From assembly GCF_009908315.1 (NCBI RefSeq), contig NZ_JAAATW010000003.1, positions 620,001-684,000 of the forward strand: a DNA stretch of 64,000 nucleotides, written 5' to 3'. This DNA comes from Paragemmobacter ruber. GTDB lineage: Bacteria > Pseudomonadota > Alphaproteobacteria > Rhodobacterales > Rhodobacteraceae. The translations under genes and the position numbers were made by a program. Shown piece by piece: positions 54,415 through 63,041 of this stretch (position 1 is its first letter; each line of letters begins with the position of its first letter). Under the pieces are notes generated by a model. The model saw only the letters and a program-made list of their open reading frames with translations. It did no database searches and was not told the origin of the DNA.

Positions 54415-55328
54415 GGGGTGACGCGATCCCCGTCATCGGGGATGATGATGGACAGCGCGTCGGGCAGGATCTCGAATTGCAGGGGCGCCAGCATCTTGCG
54501 CTTTTCGCCGTCGAAGGCCACGCGCGGGCGGCGCTTGGCGGTGTGGATCGTCATGCGGTGGGCGCTGAACAGCTCGACATCCGTGCCCGGCACCAGTCTT
54601 TTCCGCGCAAGGTGGAAGGCCACCTTCATCAGGTGCCAGCGCGTGCCGGTGCGGGCGACGAAGACGGCGAAACGGTCATCGCTGATGATGTCGGCACCCG
54701 AAAGGCCGAAGCGTTCCAGCTGATAGGCCGAGCGGGCGATGAAGATGAGCGGGGTGCGCAGGGCGCGGGTGCCGTCCTCGGTTTCGATCCGGAAGGAGGG
54801 CGTACGCTGCGCCCGCAGGATGGTGGCGAGCACGGTCCAATAGGCCAGCACGCGAAAGCGGCCGTAGCGGGCATACATCGCCTCACGCTCCGACAGGATG
54901 CGGGGATAGAGGCCGAGGCTGACATTGTTGAGAAAAAGCTGGTCATTCACCGTGCCCACGGAGATGCGGTGCGGGTGTCCGGCGAGGATGGCGCGGGCGG
55001 CGGCCTCGGGGTCTTCCGACAGGCCGAGACCGCGGGAGACGAAGTTGAAGGTGCCAAGCGGCAGGATGGCAAGGTGCGCCTGCGTGCCGAGAAGCGCCTG
55101 CGCGATGCCGGTGACGGTGCCATCGCCGCCGGCGGCGACGATGGTGGTGAACCCATCCGCCAGCGCCACCTTGACCGCATCGGCGAAAGTCTGGCCTTCG
55201 GTCAGGCGGCGCAGGGGGACATCGGGGCCGAACACCGCCATGGCCTTGTCGATGGCCGTGGCGTCGCGGCTGGCACGCCCCGATCCGGGGTTGGCGAGGA
55301 CACAGAGCGTGGCGGGATCGACTGGCAT
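54411..55328 (-). CDS. Diacylglycerol kinase-like lipid kinase
   Basis: The 305-residue product has the ATP-binding AGGGDGTVTGIAQ motif (residues about 65-77) and the LPLGTFNFVSRGLGL block, as in the DAGK_cat family of soluble diacylglycerol/ceramide/sphingosine-type kinases. Relatives phosphorylate a lipid head group. The gene is the first of a coupled pair with the metallophosphoesterase, a suggestive kinase-phosphatase combination, though that link is only positional. Confidence 0.88.
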   Translation of the reverse strand: MPVDPATLCVLANPGSGRASRDATAIDKAMAVFGPDVPLRRLTEGQTFADAVKVALADGFTTIVAAGGDGTVTGIAQALLGTQAHLAILPLGTFNFVSRGLGLSEDPEAAARAILAGHPHRISVGTVNDQLFLNNVSLGLYPRILSEREAMYARYGRFRVLAYWTVLATILRAQRTPSFRIETEDGTRALRTPLIFIARSAYQLERFGLSGADIISDDRFAVFVARTGTRWHLMKVAFHLARKRLVPGTDVELFSAHRMTIHTAKRRPRVAFDGEKRKMLAPLQFEILPDALSIIIPDDGDRVTP

Positions 55329-55365
55329 TGCGGAAAGATAGCGGGATTGCCCGTCGATGGAAGGG

Positions 55366-56988
55366 CTAGCCTGCGGCCAGCGTTTCGAGAAGCCGGGCCA
55401 CGCCTTCGGCGCCGGGATCGTTGAAGCCTGCCAGTTTGTCGGCCGACAGATAGGAGGCGCGGCCCGCCTTGGCGCGGGTCATGCCTGCGGTGGCATCCGC
55501 CCCCTTGCGCGCGGCGGCGGCGGCGGCGGGCAGGCCTTGCGGCAGGGCGGCCAAGGCGGGGGCCAGCGCGTCGATCATGGTGCGGTGGCCGGGCGCGGCA
55601 CCCCCCACCTGCATCACGCGATCAAGCCCGGCAGAGAGCGCGCCGATCCAATCCTTGCCGGAGGCAGAGGCATCGCCAGCAGCGGCGAAGAAGATGGCGA
55701 GCAGCACGCCGGACGATCCGCCCATCGTCTGCGCCAGTTCCACACCGATGGCGCGGTAAAGCTGCGTGGGATCGGCCAGCGGCAGGCGGTCCAGCGCGGC
55801 TTGCAGCGCGCGGGCGGCCCCGGCGAGGGTGGAGCCGGTATCACCATCGCCGGACTTGGCATCGAGCGCGTTCAGATCGGCTTCGCAGGCGATGAGCGCA
55901 TTGCAGCAGCGGTCAAGCAGCGCGCGGCGGGCGGGATGGGCGGATGGGACAGGCTGGATGGGGGCGAGGCCATCCGGCAAAGGCCGCGTGAGGACAGGGC
56001 TGAGGGTGGCCAGCGGCGGCCAGGATGGCGGGGCGGCGGGGGCGCCGAGGTGGGCGACCTCTTCCGCCGTCACAGGCAGGAGCGATACGGAAAAGCCGTG
56101 CATGTCGAGCGAGGTCATCAGGGGCGCAGGACCGATCATCCATTTGATGCGCGCGCCGATGGGGGAGCGGGCCAGTTCTTCGGCCAGCACCGACATCTCA
56201 AGGGGCGTGGTGGCGCCAAGGTTGTTGAGAAGCGCCACATGGTCACCCTGCCCCGTATGCGGCATCAGCTTTTCCGCCACCATCTGCATGGCCGAGCGCG
56301 CGCCCGAGAAATCCACCTGTTCGATCCCGGCCTCGCCATGGATGCCAAGGCCAAGTTCGGCCTTGCCCGCGGCGATACGGTCTTCCTTGGGCGAGCCGGG
56401 GACGGTGCAGGTGTCCAGCGACATGCCGATGGAGATGGCCCCGTCGATCACGCGGCGGGCGGCGGCGGTGATGGCGTCGAGGTCGGCCCCGGCTTCGGCC
56501 ATGGCGCCTGCGATCTTGTGGACAAAGAGGGTGCCCGCCACGCCGCGCGCCTGCGGCAGATCGGGCAGCGCCACGTCATCATCGACGATGACCATGGACA
56601 CCTTCAAGCCGAAGGCGCGGGCGCGTTCGGCGGCAAGGCCGAAATTCAGCCGGTCGCCGGTATAGTTCTTGACGATCAGAAGGCAGCCCGCCTTGCCCGT
56701 GACGGCGAGGATGCCGGCGAGGACGGCATCGACAGAGGGCGAGGCAAAGACATCGCCACAGACGGCGGCGGTCAGCATCCCCTGCCCCACGAAACCGGCA
56801 TGGCTGGGTTCATGCCCCGACCCGCCGCCCGAGACGAGGGCCACCTTGGAGCGGTCCCAGTCGGTGCGGACCACGACCTTGATATGCGGATAGCCATCGA
56901 GCCGCGCCAGCCGCCCGTTCGAGGTGCGGATCAGGCCATCCAGCGCCTCGGTCACGAGGGTTTCCTTGCTGTTCATGAACTGCTTCAT
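55366..56988 (-). CDS. Fused dihydroxyacetone kinase (DhaK-DhaL)
   Basis: The 540-residue product has a DhaK half (VSGGGSGHEPSHAGFVG near residue 53, GLGIHGEAG with the substrate-binding histidine) and a DhaL half (ALDAKSGDGDTGST for ATP/Mg, GGSSGVL). A single-chain, ATP-using form like this occurs in many bacteria. It phosphorylates dihydroxyacetone or a related ketose such as erythrulose. The start at 56988 follows AGGAG. Its place after an ABC importer with two ATPases suggests it phosphorylates the imported substrate or an oxidised product of it. Confidence 0.9.
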   Translation of the reverse strand: MKQFMNSKETLVTEALDGLIRTSNGRLARLDGYPHIKVVVRTDWDRSKVALVSGGGSGHEPSHAGFVGQGMLTAAVCGDVFASPSVDAVLAGILAVTGKAGCLLIVKNYTGDRLNFGLAAERARAFGLKVSMVIVDDDVALPDLPQARGVAGTLFVHKIAGAMAEAGADLDAITAAARRVIDGAISIGMSLDTCTVPGSPKEDRIAAGKAELGLGIHGEAGIEQVDFSGARSAMQMVAEKLMPHTGQGDHVALLNNLGATTPLEMSVLAEELARSPIGARIKWMIGPAPLMTSLDMHGFSVSLLPVTAEEVAHLGAPAAPPSWPPLATLSPVLTRPLPDGLAPIQPVPSAHPARRALLDRCCNALIACEADLNALDAKSGDGDTGSTLAGAARALQAALDRLPLADPTQLYRAIGVELAQTMGGSSGVLLAIFFAAAGDASASGKDWIGALSAGLDRVMQVGGAAPGHRTMIDALAPALAALPQGLPAAAAAARKGADATAGMTRAKAGRASYLSADKLAGFNDPGAEGVARLLETLAAG

Positions 56989-57000
56989 GGCGGGCTCCTG

Positions 57001-57993
57001 TCAGATGCGGTTGCCGCTGGCGTCGAACCAGAGCGGGTTCTCGGGGCGGATGGAGAGGCTGTCGCCGGGGGCGAGCGGCGTGTGGGGATCGGCCAGGGTG
57101 ACGATCTCATGCGGCTTGAGCGTCAGGTGCAGGCGAGTCTGGTCGCCCAGATGTTCCACGCGCCGCACGGTGGCGGGCTGGCCTTCCCCGACGGCCACAT
57201 GTTCGGGGCGCAGGCCGATCTGGGCCGCCCCGGGGCGGCCCGGACCGAAGGCATCGGCGGGCAGGAGGTTGATGCGCGGCTGGCCCAGACGGCTTGCGAC
57301 ATAGGCCGAGACGGGGTTTTCGTAGATGTCGCGCGGGGTGCCGAACTGCACGAGCCTGCCCTGATCCAGCACGCCCACATGGGTGGCCATGGTCATCGCC
57401 TCGATCTGGTCATGCGTCACATAGAGAAAGGTTGCCCCCAGTTCGGCGTGGATGCGCTTCAACTCCACCCTGAGGTCGGCGCGGAGTTTGGCATCAAGCG
57501 AGGAGAGCGGTTCATCCATCAGGTAGATGCGCGGATTGCGCACCAGCGCGCGGCCGATGGAGACGCGCTGCATCTCGCCCCCCGAAAGCTGGGTGGCCTT
57601 GTTGTCAAGCTTGTGGGCGATGCGCAGCACCTCGGCCACCTCGCCCACCTTGCGGGCGATGTCGGCCTCGGGCCAGTTCAGGACAGGGGATCGCAGCGGG
57701 AAGGCGAGGTTGTCGCGCACCGTGAGGTGGGGGTAGAGCGAGTATTGCTGGAACACCATGGCCACGTCACGTTGGGCAGGTGTATCGGCAAGGACCGAAC
57801 GGCCGGCGATGGCGACATCGCCGTTGTCGGGGCGGTCGAGCCCCGCGATCAGGCGCAGGGTGGTGGTCTTGCCCGCCCCGGTGGGACCGAGCAGCACCAC
57901 GAAGGCGCCGTCGGGAATGGTCATCGTGACATCCGACAGGGCGCGGGTTGCGCCGAAGGATTTGGTCAGGCCGGACAGCGCGACTTCAGCCAT
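57001..57993 (-). CDS. ABC transporter ATP-binding protein 2 (UgpC/MalK-like)
   Basis: The 330-residue product has Walker A GPTGAGKTT, the signature LSGGEMQRVSIGRALV, LMDEPLSSLDAKLR, and a TOBE-type C-terminal region. The ATG at 57993 was chosen because it begins the family N-terminus; it lies within the end of the upstream ATPase gene (eight-base overlap). Having two distinct ATPases in one importer is typical of glycerol-type and some other polyol ABC systems. Confidence 0.9.
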   Translation of the reverse strand: MAEVALSGLTKSFGATRALSDVTMTIPDGAFVVLLGPTGAGKTTTLRLIAGLDRPDNGDVAIAGRSVLADTPAQRDVAMVFQQYSLYPHLTVRDNLAFPLRSPVLNWPEADIARKVGEVAEVLRIAHKLDNKATQLSGGEMQRVSIGRALVRNPRIYLMDEPLSSLDAKLRADLRVELKRIHAELGATFLYVTHDQIEAMTMATHVGVLDQGRLVQFGTPRDIYENPVSAYVASRLGQPRINLLPADAFGPGRPGAAQIGLRPEHVAVGEGQPATVRRVEHLGDQTRLHLTLKPHEIVTLADPHTPLAPGDSLSIRPENPLWFDASGNRI

Positions 57994-59080
57994 GATGCAC
58001 CCCCGCATTCGCCGCCGTGCGGAAGGCGCGGCCTGAGTTTGCATCAAACAGCGCGAGGGTGCGCGCGTTCAGGCGCAACCCCACCTTTTCGCCCACCCGC
58101 GCCACCTGCCCCGAGGGGATGCGCGCCTTGACCGGCCCATGCGCGGTGGAAAGCGTGACGATCTGGGTGGTGCCCAGATATTCCGCCGCCTCCACCCGCC
58201 CGCGATAGAGCGCGTCATCGGCCAGCGTCACATGTTCCGGGCGCACCCCAAGGACCAGGGCGCCGGCGGCATCCTCTTGCAGTTGGGGCAGGTCCATCAC
58301 CGTATCGCCCAGCGCGATGCTTTGCGCCCCCGCGCGGGCCTGCCCGTCGAAGCGCAGGAAGTTCATGGCGGGGCTGCCGATGAAATCGGCCACGAAGAGC
58401 GTGGCGGGATGGTCGTAGATTTCCTGCGGGGTGCCGAACTGTTCCACAACGCCGTGGTTCATCACGACGATCTTGTCGCCCATCTGCATCGCCTCGAGCT
58501 GGTCATGGGTGACATAGACGGTGGTGGCGCGCATCCTGTCATGCAGGGCGCGCAGCTCTTCGGCCATGTGTTCGCGAAACTCGGCGTCCAGCGCGCCGAG
58601 GGGTTCGTCCATCATGAAGGCCTTGGGGTTGCGCACGATGGCGCGGCCCAGCGCCACGCGCTGGCGGTCGCCGCCCGACAGCCCGCCCACGGGTTTGTCG
58701 AGGATGTCTTCGATCCCGAGGATGCGCGCCACCTCGGCCACCTTGGCGGCGATCTGGGACTTTGGCACGCCCTGCGACACCAGCGGATAGCTGATGTTGC
58801 GCCGCACGTTCAGATGCGGATAGAGCGCGAACATCTGGAACACCATGGCGATGTCGCGCTGGCTGGCGGGTTTCTGGCTGACATCTTCGCCGTCGATCAG
58901 GATCTCGCCCGATGTGGGCAGTTCGAGCCCCGCGATCATGCGCAGCGTCGTCGTCTTGCCGCAGCCGGAGGGGCCGAGCAGCATGAAGAATTCGCCATCC
59001 CGGATGGTGAAGCTGGAGCCCTTGACGGCGGTGAAGGCGCCGAATTCCTTGCGCAGGTTTCGGATGACGATTTCGGCCAT
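57986..59080 (-). CDS. ABC transporter ATP-binding protein 1 (UgpC/MalK-like)
   Basis: The 364-residue product has Walker A GPSGCGKTT, GLSGGDRQRVALGRAIV, FMMDEPLGALDAEFR and a C-terminal TOBE region. Compared with the usual LSGGQ, the signature here is LSGGD. It starts two bases after the small membrane protein gene stops and ends overlapping the second ATPase. The two ATPases probably form a heterodimer. Confidence 0.9.
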   Translation of the reverse strand: MAEIVIRNLRKEFGAFTAVKGSSFTIRDGEFFMLLGPSGCGKTTTLRMIAGLELPTSGEILIDGEDVSQKPASQRDIAMVFQMFALYPHLNVRRNISYPLVSQGVPKSQIAAKVAEVARILGIEDILDKPVGGLSGGDRQRVALGRAIVRNPKAFMMDEPLGALDAEFREHMAEELRALHDRMRATTVYVTHDQLEAMQMGDKIVVMNHGVVEQFGTPQEIYDHPATLFVADFIGSPAMNFLRFDGQARAGAQSIALGDTVMDLPQLQEDAAGALVLGVRPEHVTLADDALYRGRVEAAEYLGTTQIVTLSTAHGPVKARIPSGQVARVGEKVGLRLNARTLALFDANSGRAFRTAANAGVHHG

Positions 59081-59082
59081 GG

Positions 59083-59271
59083 CTAATCCGGGAAATGCGA
59101 GACGATGATGAACATCACCGTGCCCGCCAGCGTGACGAGGAAGCTCCAGGTATAGAGCGCGAGGGCGAAGGGCTGCATCAGCATGAAGACGCCGAGGCCG
59201 ATCAGCAGCGTGGCCAGCAGTTCCCACGGGCCGCGGCGCAGGCGCAGGAGGCCAGAAAGGAAGCGGGTCAT
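59083..59271 (-). CDS. Small membrane protein (62 residues) in the importer operon
   Basis: The product has two likely membrane spans (residues about 17-34 and 38-58) and a basic N-terminus. The start ATG at 59271 has GAGGGG seven bases upstream, and the gene ends two bases before the ATPase gene, so it appears real. It is not like DUF2160 (GlpU), the small protein of Rhizobium glycerol importers, as I recall that sequence. Its role could be to support the transporter complex. Confidence 0.7.
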   Translation of the reverse strand: MTRFLSGLLRLRRGPWELLATLLIGLGVFMLMQPFALALYTWSFLVTLAGTVMFIIVSHFPD

Positions 59272-59347
59272 CTGTGCCCCTCCGCGTGACAGGGGCGAAT
59301 CTCCTTCGAAAATTCGGGCGTTGCGGGACGGTGCAAGGGTTTTTGGG

Positions 59348-60289
59348 TCATTTGCGCACGGCTCCGAAGGTGATCCCGCGCAGAAGGTGTTTGCGCAGAA
59401 GGATGGTGAAGATCATCACCGGCAGCAGGAAGATGGTGGCGCCGGCCGCGACGGCGGGCCAGTCCTGCCCGCCCACGCCGATGATGGTGGGGATGAAGGG
59501 CGGCGCGGTCTGCGCGGTGCCGGAGGTGAGGAGCACCGCGAAGGCGTATTCGTTCCAGGCAAAGATCAGGCAGAAGATGGCGGTGGAGGCGATGCCCGTC
59601 GCCGCCTGCGGCAGCACCACTTTGCGGAAGGCCTGAAAGCGGGTGTAGCCATCAATCAGCGCGGCCTCTTCGTATTCGCGGGGAATCTCGTCGATGAACC
59701 CCTTCAAGAGCCAGACGGCGAGGGAAATGTTCACCGCCGTGTAGAGCAGGATCATGCCCAGATGTGTGTCGGACAGGCCCAGTTCGCGATACATCAGGTA
59801 GATCGGGATGGCGACCGCGATGGGCGGCATCATGCGGGTGGAGAGGATGAAGAACAGAAGGTCATCCTTGAGCGGCACCTTGAAGCGCGAGAAGGCATAG
59901 GCCGCCAGCGTGCCAAGGAAGATCGACAGGAAGGTGGAGCCGAAGCCGATGATCACCGAGTTGAGGAAGCGTTCGCCAAAGCGCGAGGGGCCCGCGATGA
60001 CCATGCCGCTGTCGCGGACGATCTCATCATACCATGTTTCGGGCGGTGGAAGGTTCTGGAACTCTTCCGCCGCGACGCGGGTGCGGGTGGTGAAGAGGTT
60101 CACATAGCCTTCGAGCGAGGGGTCGAAAACGACCTTGGGCGGGTAGCTGATGGAATCCGGCCCGGATTTGAAGCCGGTGGAGATGATCCAGACCAAGGGC
60201 AGCAGGGTGACGACCGCGTAAAGCGTGACGAGGAGGCCCGCGACGAGTTTTGAGCGACCGGTAGGTTCGGTGACGGAATAGGCGCTCAT
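59348..60289 (-). CDS. ABC transporter permease 2 (MalG-like)
   Basis: The 313-residue product has about six membrane spans and the EAA loop EEAALIDGYTRFQAFRKVVLPQA (about residues 211-233), typical of MalG/UgpE sugar permeases. Between spans one and two is a long periplasmic loop (FTTRTRVAAEEFQNLPPPET). The ATG at 60289 follows GGGAG. The gap upstream (60290-60428) is GC-rich and has no recognisable gene. Confidence 0.9.
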   Translation of the reverse strand: MSAYSVTEPTGRSKLVAGLLVTLYAVVTLLPLVWIISTGFKSGPDSISYPPKVVFDPSLEGYVNLFTTRTRVAAEEFQNLPPPETWYDEIVRDSGMVIAGPSRFGERFLNSVIIGFGSTFLSIFLGTLAAYAFSRFKVPLKDDLLFFILSTRMMPPIAVAIPIYLMYRELGLSDTHLGMILLYTAVNISLAVWLLKGFIDEIPREYEEAALIDGYTRFQAFRKVVLPQAATGIASTAIFCLIFAWNEYAFAVLLTSGTAQTAPPFIPTIIGVGGQDWPAVAAGATIFLLPVMIFTILLRKHLLRGITFGAVRK

Positions 60290-60428
60290 GCCTGGGCTCC
60301 CTTGGACTGTCTGGGTGACCCTGTGCCGGGCTTGACCCGGGGCCTTGCGGCGGCGGTGGCGCGCGGGCCGGTCAGAGGTTCCGGGGCATGCCCGGGACGG
60401 GGGTGGTGGGGGGCGGCGAGCGGGGACA

Positions 60429-61373
60429 TCACCGTTCCTTCACCTTGTTCAGGGCCTTCACATAGATGGAGGCGAGGCCGAAGACGGTGACGAAGAGGAT
60501 GATGGCATAGGCGGAACTGTATCCGGTGCGCCATTTCTCGAACGCCTCCCGCTTGAGGTCGATGGAGGCGAGCAGCGTCTCATTGCCGGGGCCGCCGCCG
60601 GTGAGCAGGACGACCATGTCGAACATCTTGAAATTCTCGATCCCCCGGAACAGCACAGCGAGCATCAGGAAGGGCAGCACCATCGGGATCGTGATCGTCC
60701 AGAACTGCCGCCATTTGGAGGCGCGGTCGATCTCGGCCGCCTCGTAGATGTAGTCAGGGATGGAGCGCAGCCCCGCGAGGCAGATGAGCATGACGAAGGG
60801 TGTCCACATCCATGTGTCCACGATGACGATGGACCAGGGCGCATAGCCGCCCGGGCCGAGCATCGAGAAGGACGAGGCCGGGGTGCCGGTGACCAGTTCG
60901 ACGACGTAGTTCACGAGGCCGATCTGCGGCTGGTAGAGGAAGGTCCAGAAATTGCCCACCACGGCGGGCGACAGCATCATGGGCAGCACGATGAGGGTGG
61001 TGAGCAGATCGTTGCCCTTGAACTTGCGGTTGATGAGCCAGGCGAGGGTGAAGCCGATCAGGACCTGGAAGAACAGGGTCCAGAACAGGAAATGGGCCGT
61101 CGTCTGCATGTTGGCCCAGATGCCGTCATCGGTGAGGATGCGGACGTAGTTGCGCAGGCCCACCCATTCCACCTCTTCGTTCGGGCGGTTGGCGCGGTAG
61201 TTGGTGAAGGACAACCGGACCGTCCAGATCAGCGGGAAGATGTTGATCGCCAAGAGCAAAAAGATGGTGGGGGCGACGAAAAGCCAGGCGATGGCGCGGT
61301 CAGACAGGCCGCGCACCTTGCGGGCGATCGGATCGGGGGTGGCACGGGCGACGGCGGCGATGGGGTCTGGCAT
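60429..61373 (-). CDS. ABC transporter permease 1 (MalF-like)
   Basis: The 314-residue product has about six membrane spans and the EAA motif EAAEIDRASKWRQFWTITIPM (about residues 221-241). It belongs to the MalF/UgpA class and pairs with the MalG-like permease at 59348. Its start lies 170 bases after the binding-protein stop, in a stretch filled with CCCTCTCCCC-type hairpins, so expression of the permeases may be lowered relative to the binding protein. Confidence 0.9.
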   Translation of the reverse strand: MPDPIAAVARATPDPIARKVRGLSDRAIAWLFVAPTIFLLLAINIFPLIWTVRLSFTNYRANRPNEEVEWVGLRNYVRILTDDGIWANMQTTAHFLFWTLFFQVLIGFTLAWLINRKFKGNDLLTTLIVLPMMLSPAVVGNFWTFLYQPQIGLVNYVVELVTGTPASSFSMLGPGGYAPWSIVIVDTWMWTPFVMLICLAGLRSIPDYIYEAAEIDRASKWRQFWTITIPMVLPFLMLAVLFRGIENFKMFDMVVLLTGGGPGNETLLASIDLKREAFEKWRTGYSSAYAIILFVTVFGLASIYVKALNKVKER

Positions 61374-61423
61374 GATCTCGTTTCCCTGCGGGAGGAGAGG
61401 GCCGGGAAGGCCCCCTCACCCTG

Positions 61424-61527
61424 CCCTCTCCCCGATGGGGAGAGGGTGGCGTTGCGCTGTGAGAGGCCCCAGGCACCCGGCGGGGCAGCCGGGCGCACTC
61501 CCCTCTCCCCCGAACGGGGGAGAGGGG
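61424..61527. repeat. Pair of CCCTCTCCCC-type hairpins after the binding-protein gene
   Basis: CCCTCTCCCC-gat-GGGGAGAGGG at 61424-61446 (perfect 10-bp arms) and CCCCTCTCCCCCG-aa-CGGGGGAGAGGGG at 61500-61527 (perfect 13-bp arms) lie in the gap between the binding protein and the permease genes. A further G-rich arm follows at 61530-61542. Such paired palindromes are BIME-like intergenic repeats. They likely protect the upstream mRNA or end part of the transcripts. Confidence 0.8.
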
Positions 61528-61543
61528 GCGGGGGAGAGGGGGA

Positions 61544-62860
61544 TTAGAGCTTGCCTTCGTCTTCGAAGACTTCGGTCCAATCCGCGATCAGGCCATCGAG
61601 CGCCTCTTGCGCGGTGCCCTGATCGGCGACGACGTAGTTGTGCAGGCGTTCCTGCATCGCGAGCAGGAGCGAGGCGTAGGCCGGTTCCTGCCAGAAGTCC
61701 TGCACTGCCCCCATGGCTTCGAGGAAATCGCCCGCGAAGGGGGCGGAATTCACGAATTCCGGGTCCTCCAGCACGGCGCGATGGCAGGAATAGCCGCCCA
61801 TCGACCACCACTTCTTCTGCACGTCGGGCTGCGCGAACCATTTGATATAGGCCAGCGCGCCATCCATGTTGTCGGTATAGGACACGACCGAGATGCCCTG
61901 ACCGCCAAGGGTGGAGGCGGGCTGGTTCTGGGCCGGGTTCACGAAGAAGTCGATCTTGTCGCCCCCGGTGTTCGGATCGGCATAGAGGCCCGGGAAGAAG
62001 GCGAACCAATTCATCGCCATCGCCACTTGGCCCGATTTGAAGGCGTCAAGCGACTGTTCCATATAGGCGTTGTCATAGCCCGGAGGCGTGGCCGTCTTGT
62101 ACAGTTCCTTGTAGAACTCCAACCCTTCGACCGCGGCGGGGGAGTTCACGGCGCCTTCCATATCATAGCTGCCGGGGGTGTTTTCGTACTTGAAGCCCCA
62201 GGCGTAAAGCGCGCCGGTCGCGCCCATCGTGATGCCTTCAGACCCGCGTTCGGTGAAGATCGAGGCGCCGTAGACCGTCTGGCCGTCGATTTCGCGCCCC
62301 TGGAAGAACTGGGCGATCTCGAGCAGTTCCTTCTGGGTCTTGGGTTCGGCCAGATCGCGGCCGTATTTCTCTTTGAATTCGGCCTGAATCTCGGGCCGCG
62401 CGAACCAGTCCTTGCGGTAGAACCAGCCGTTCGCATCGCCCATGGCCGGAAGCGCATAGTAGTTGGGCGTGCCCTTGGGCCATGTGGAATAGGCATAGAC
62501 GGTCGCCGGGGCGAAATCGTCCATGCTGATGCCTTCCTTGTCGAAGAAGTCGTTCAGCTTGACGTAGTGGCCGTTCTCGGCCGAGCCGCCGATCCACTGG
62601 CTGTCACCGATCAAGAGATCGCAAAGCTGGCCGCCCGAGTTCAACTCGTTCAACATGCGATCGGCAAAGTTGGGCCACGGCACGAATTCGAAGTTCATCT
62701 TGATGCCCGACTGGGCCTCGAAATCCTTGGACAGTTCCACCAGCGCGTTGGCCGGATCCCAGGCCGCCCAGCACAGGGTCAATTCGTTGCTCTGCGCAGA
62801 GGCACCGCCCGCAAAACAGAGCGCAGCCGCCGAAGTGGCGGCAAGAAGTCTGGCCTTCAT
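61544..62860 (-). CDS. ABC transporter extracellular solute-binding protein (family 1)
   Basis: The 438-residue product starts with a Sec signal (MKARLLAATSAAALCFAGGASAQ, likely cut after AQ) and has a family-1 sugar-type binding fold: SQWIGGSAENGHYVKLNDFF, FYRKDWF, WFAFFPGLYADP. The start at ATG 62860 has GGGAGG seven bases before; the ATG six bases upstream is too close. It is the first structural gene of the importer and is probably controlled by the LacI-type regulator upstream, via the palindrome at 62973-62994. The substrate is likely a sugar or polyol. Confidence 0.9.
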   Translation of the reverse strand: MKARLLAATSAAALCFAGGASAQSNELTLCWAAWDPANALVELSKDFEAQSGIKMNFEFVPWPNFADRMLNELNSGGQLCDLLIGDSQWIGGSAENGHYVKLNDFFDKEGISMDDFAPATVYAYSTWPKGTPNYYALPAMGDANGWFYRKDWFARPEIQAEFKEKYGRDLAEPKTQKELLEIAQFFQGREIDGQTVYGASIFTERGSEGITMGATGALYAWGFKYENTPGSYDMEGAVNSPAAVEGLEFYKELYKTATPPGYDNAYMEQSLDAFKSGQVAMAMNWFAFFPGLYADPNTGGDKIDFFVNPAQNQPASTLGGQGISVVSYTDNMDGALAYIKWFAQPDVQKKWWSMGGYSCHRAVLEDPEFVNSAPFAGDFLEAMGAVQDFWQEPAYASLLLAMQERLHNYVVADQGTAQEALDGLIADWTEVFEDEGKL

Positions 62861-62972
62861 CGTCATTCCTCCCGGTTCAGATTTTGTCTGGCGGGCCTGT
62901 TGGGACGCTCCTCCATCCTCAGGCCTTCTGTGGGGAAACGATAGGCGCGGTTGGGCGAGTCTGTCCATCGAA

Positions 62973-62994
62973 ATTTGAGGTACGTTCCTCAAAT
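62973..62994 (-). promoter_or_regulatory. LacI-type operator palindrome upstream of the binding-protein gene
   Basis: ATTTGAGG and CCTCAAAT form perfect eight-base arms around TACGTT. The near-symmetric 22-base site lies between the LacI-type gene and the importer operon, 113 bases before the importer start. It has LacI-family size and A/T-rich outer arms, so it is a good operator candidate. Confidence 0.7.
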
Positions 62995-63041
62995 CTTAGT
63001 ACGACATTTTTCCGCGCGGATTTCGCCTTTCAGATCAACCG

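Noticed and set aside
55357-58131. 924-residue open frame on the plus strand opposite the kinase and ATPase genes
   Set aside because: Antisense to conserved genes; composition is what a shadow frame gives.
59083-59271. GlpU (DUF2160) small membrane protein of glycerol importers
   Set aside because: It is shorter and shares no sequence with DUF2160 as I remember it.
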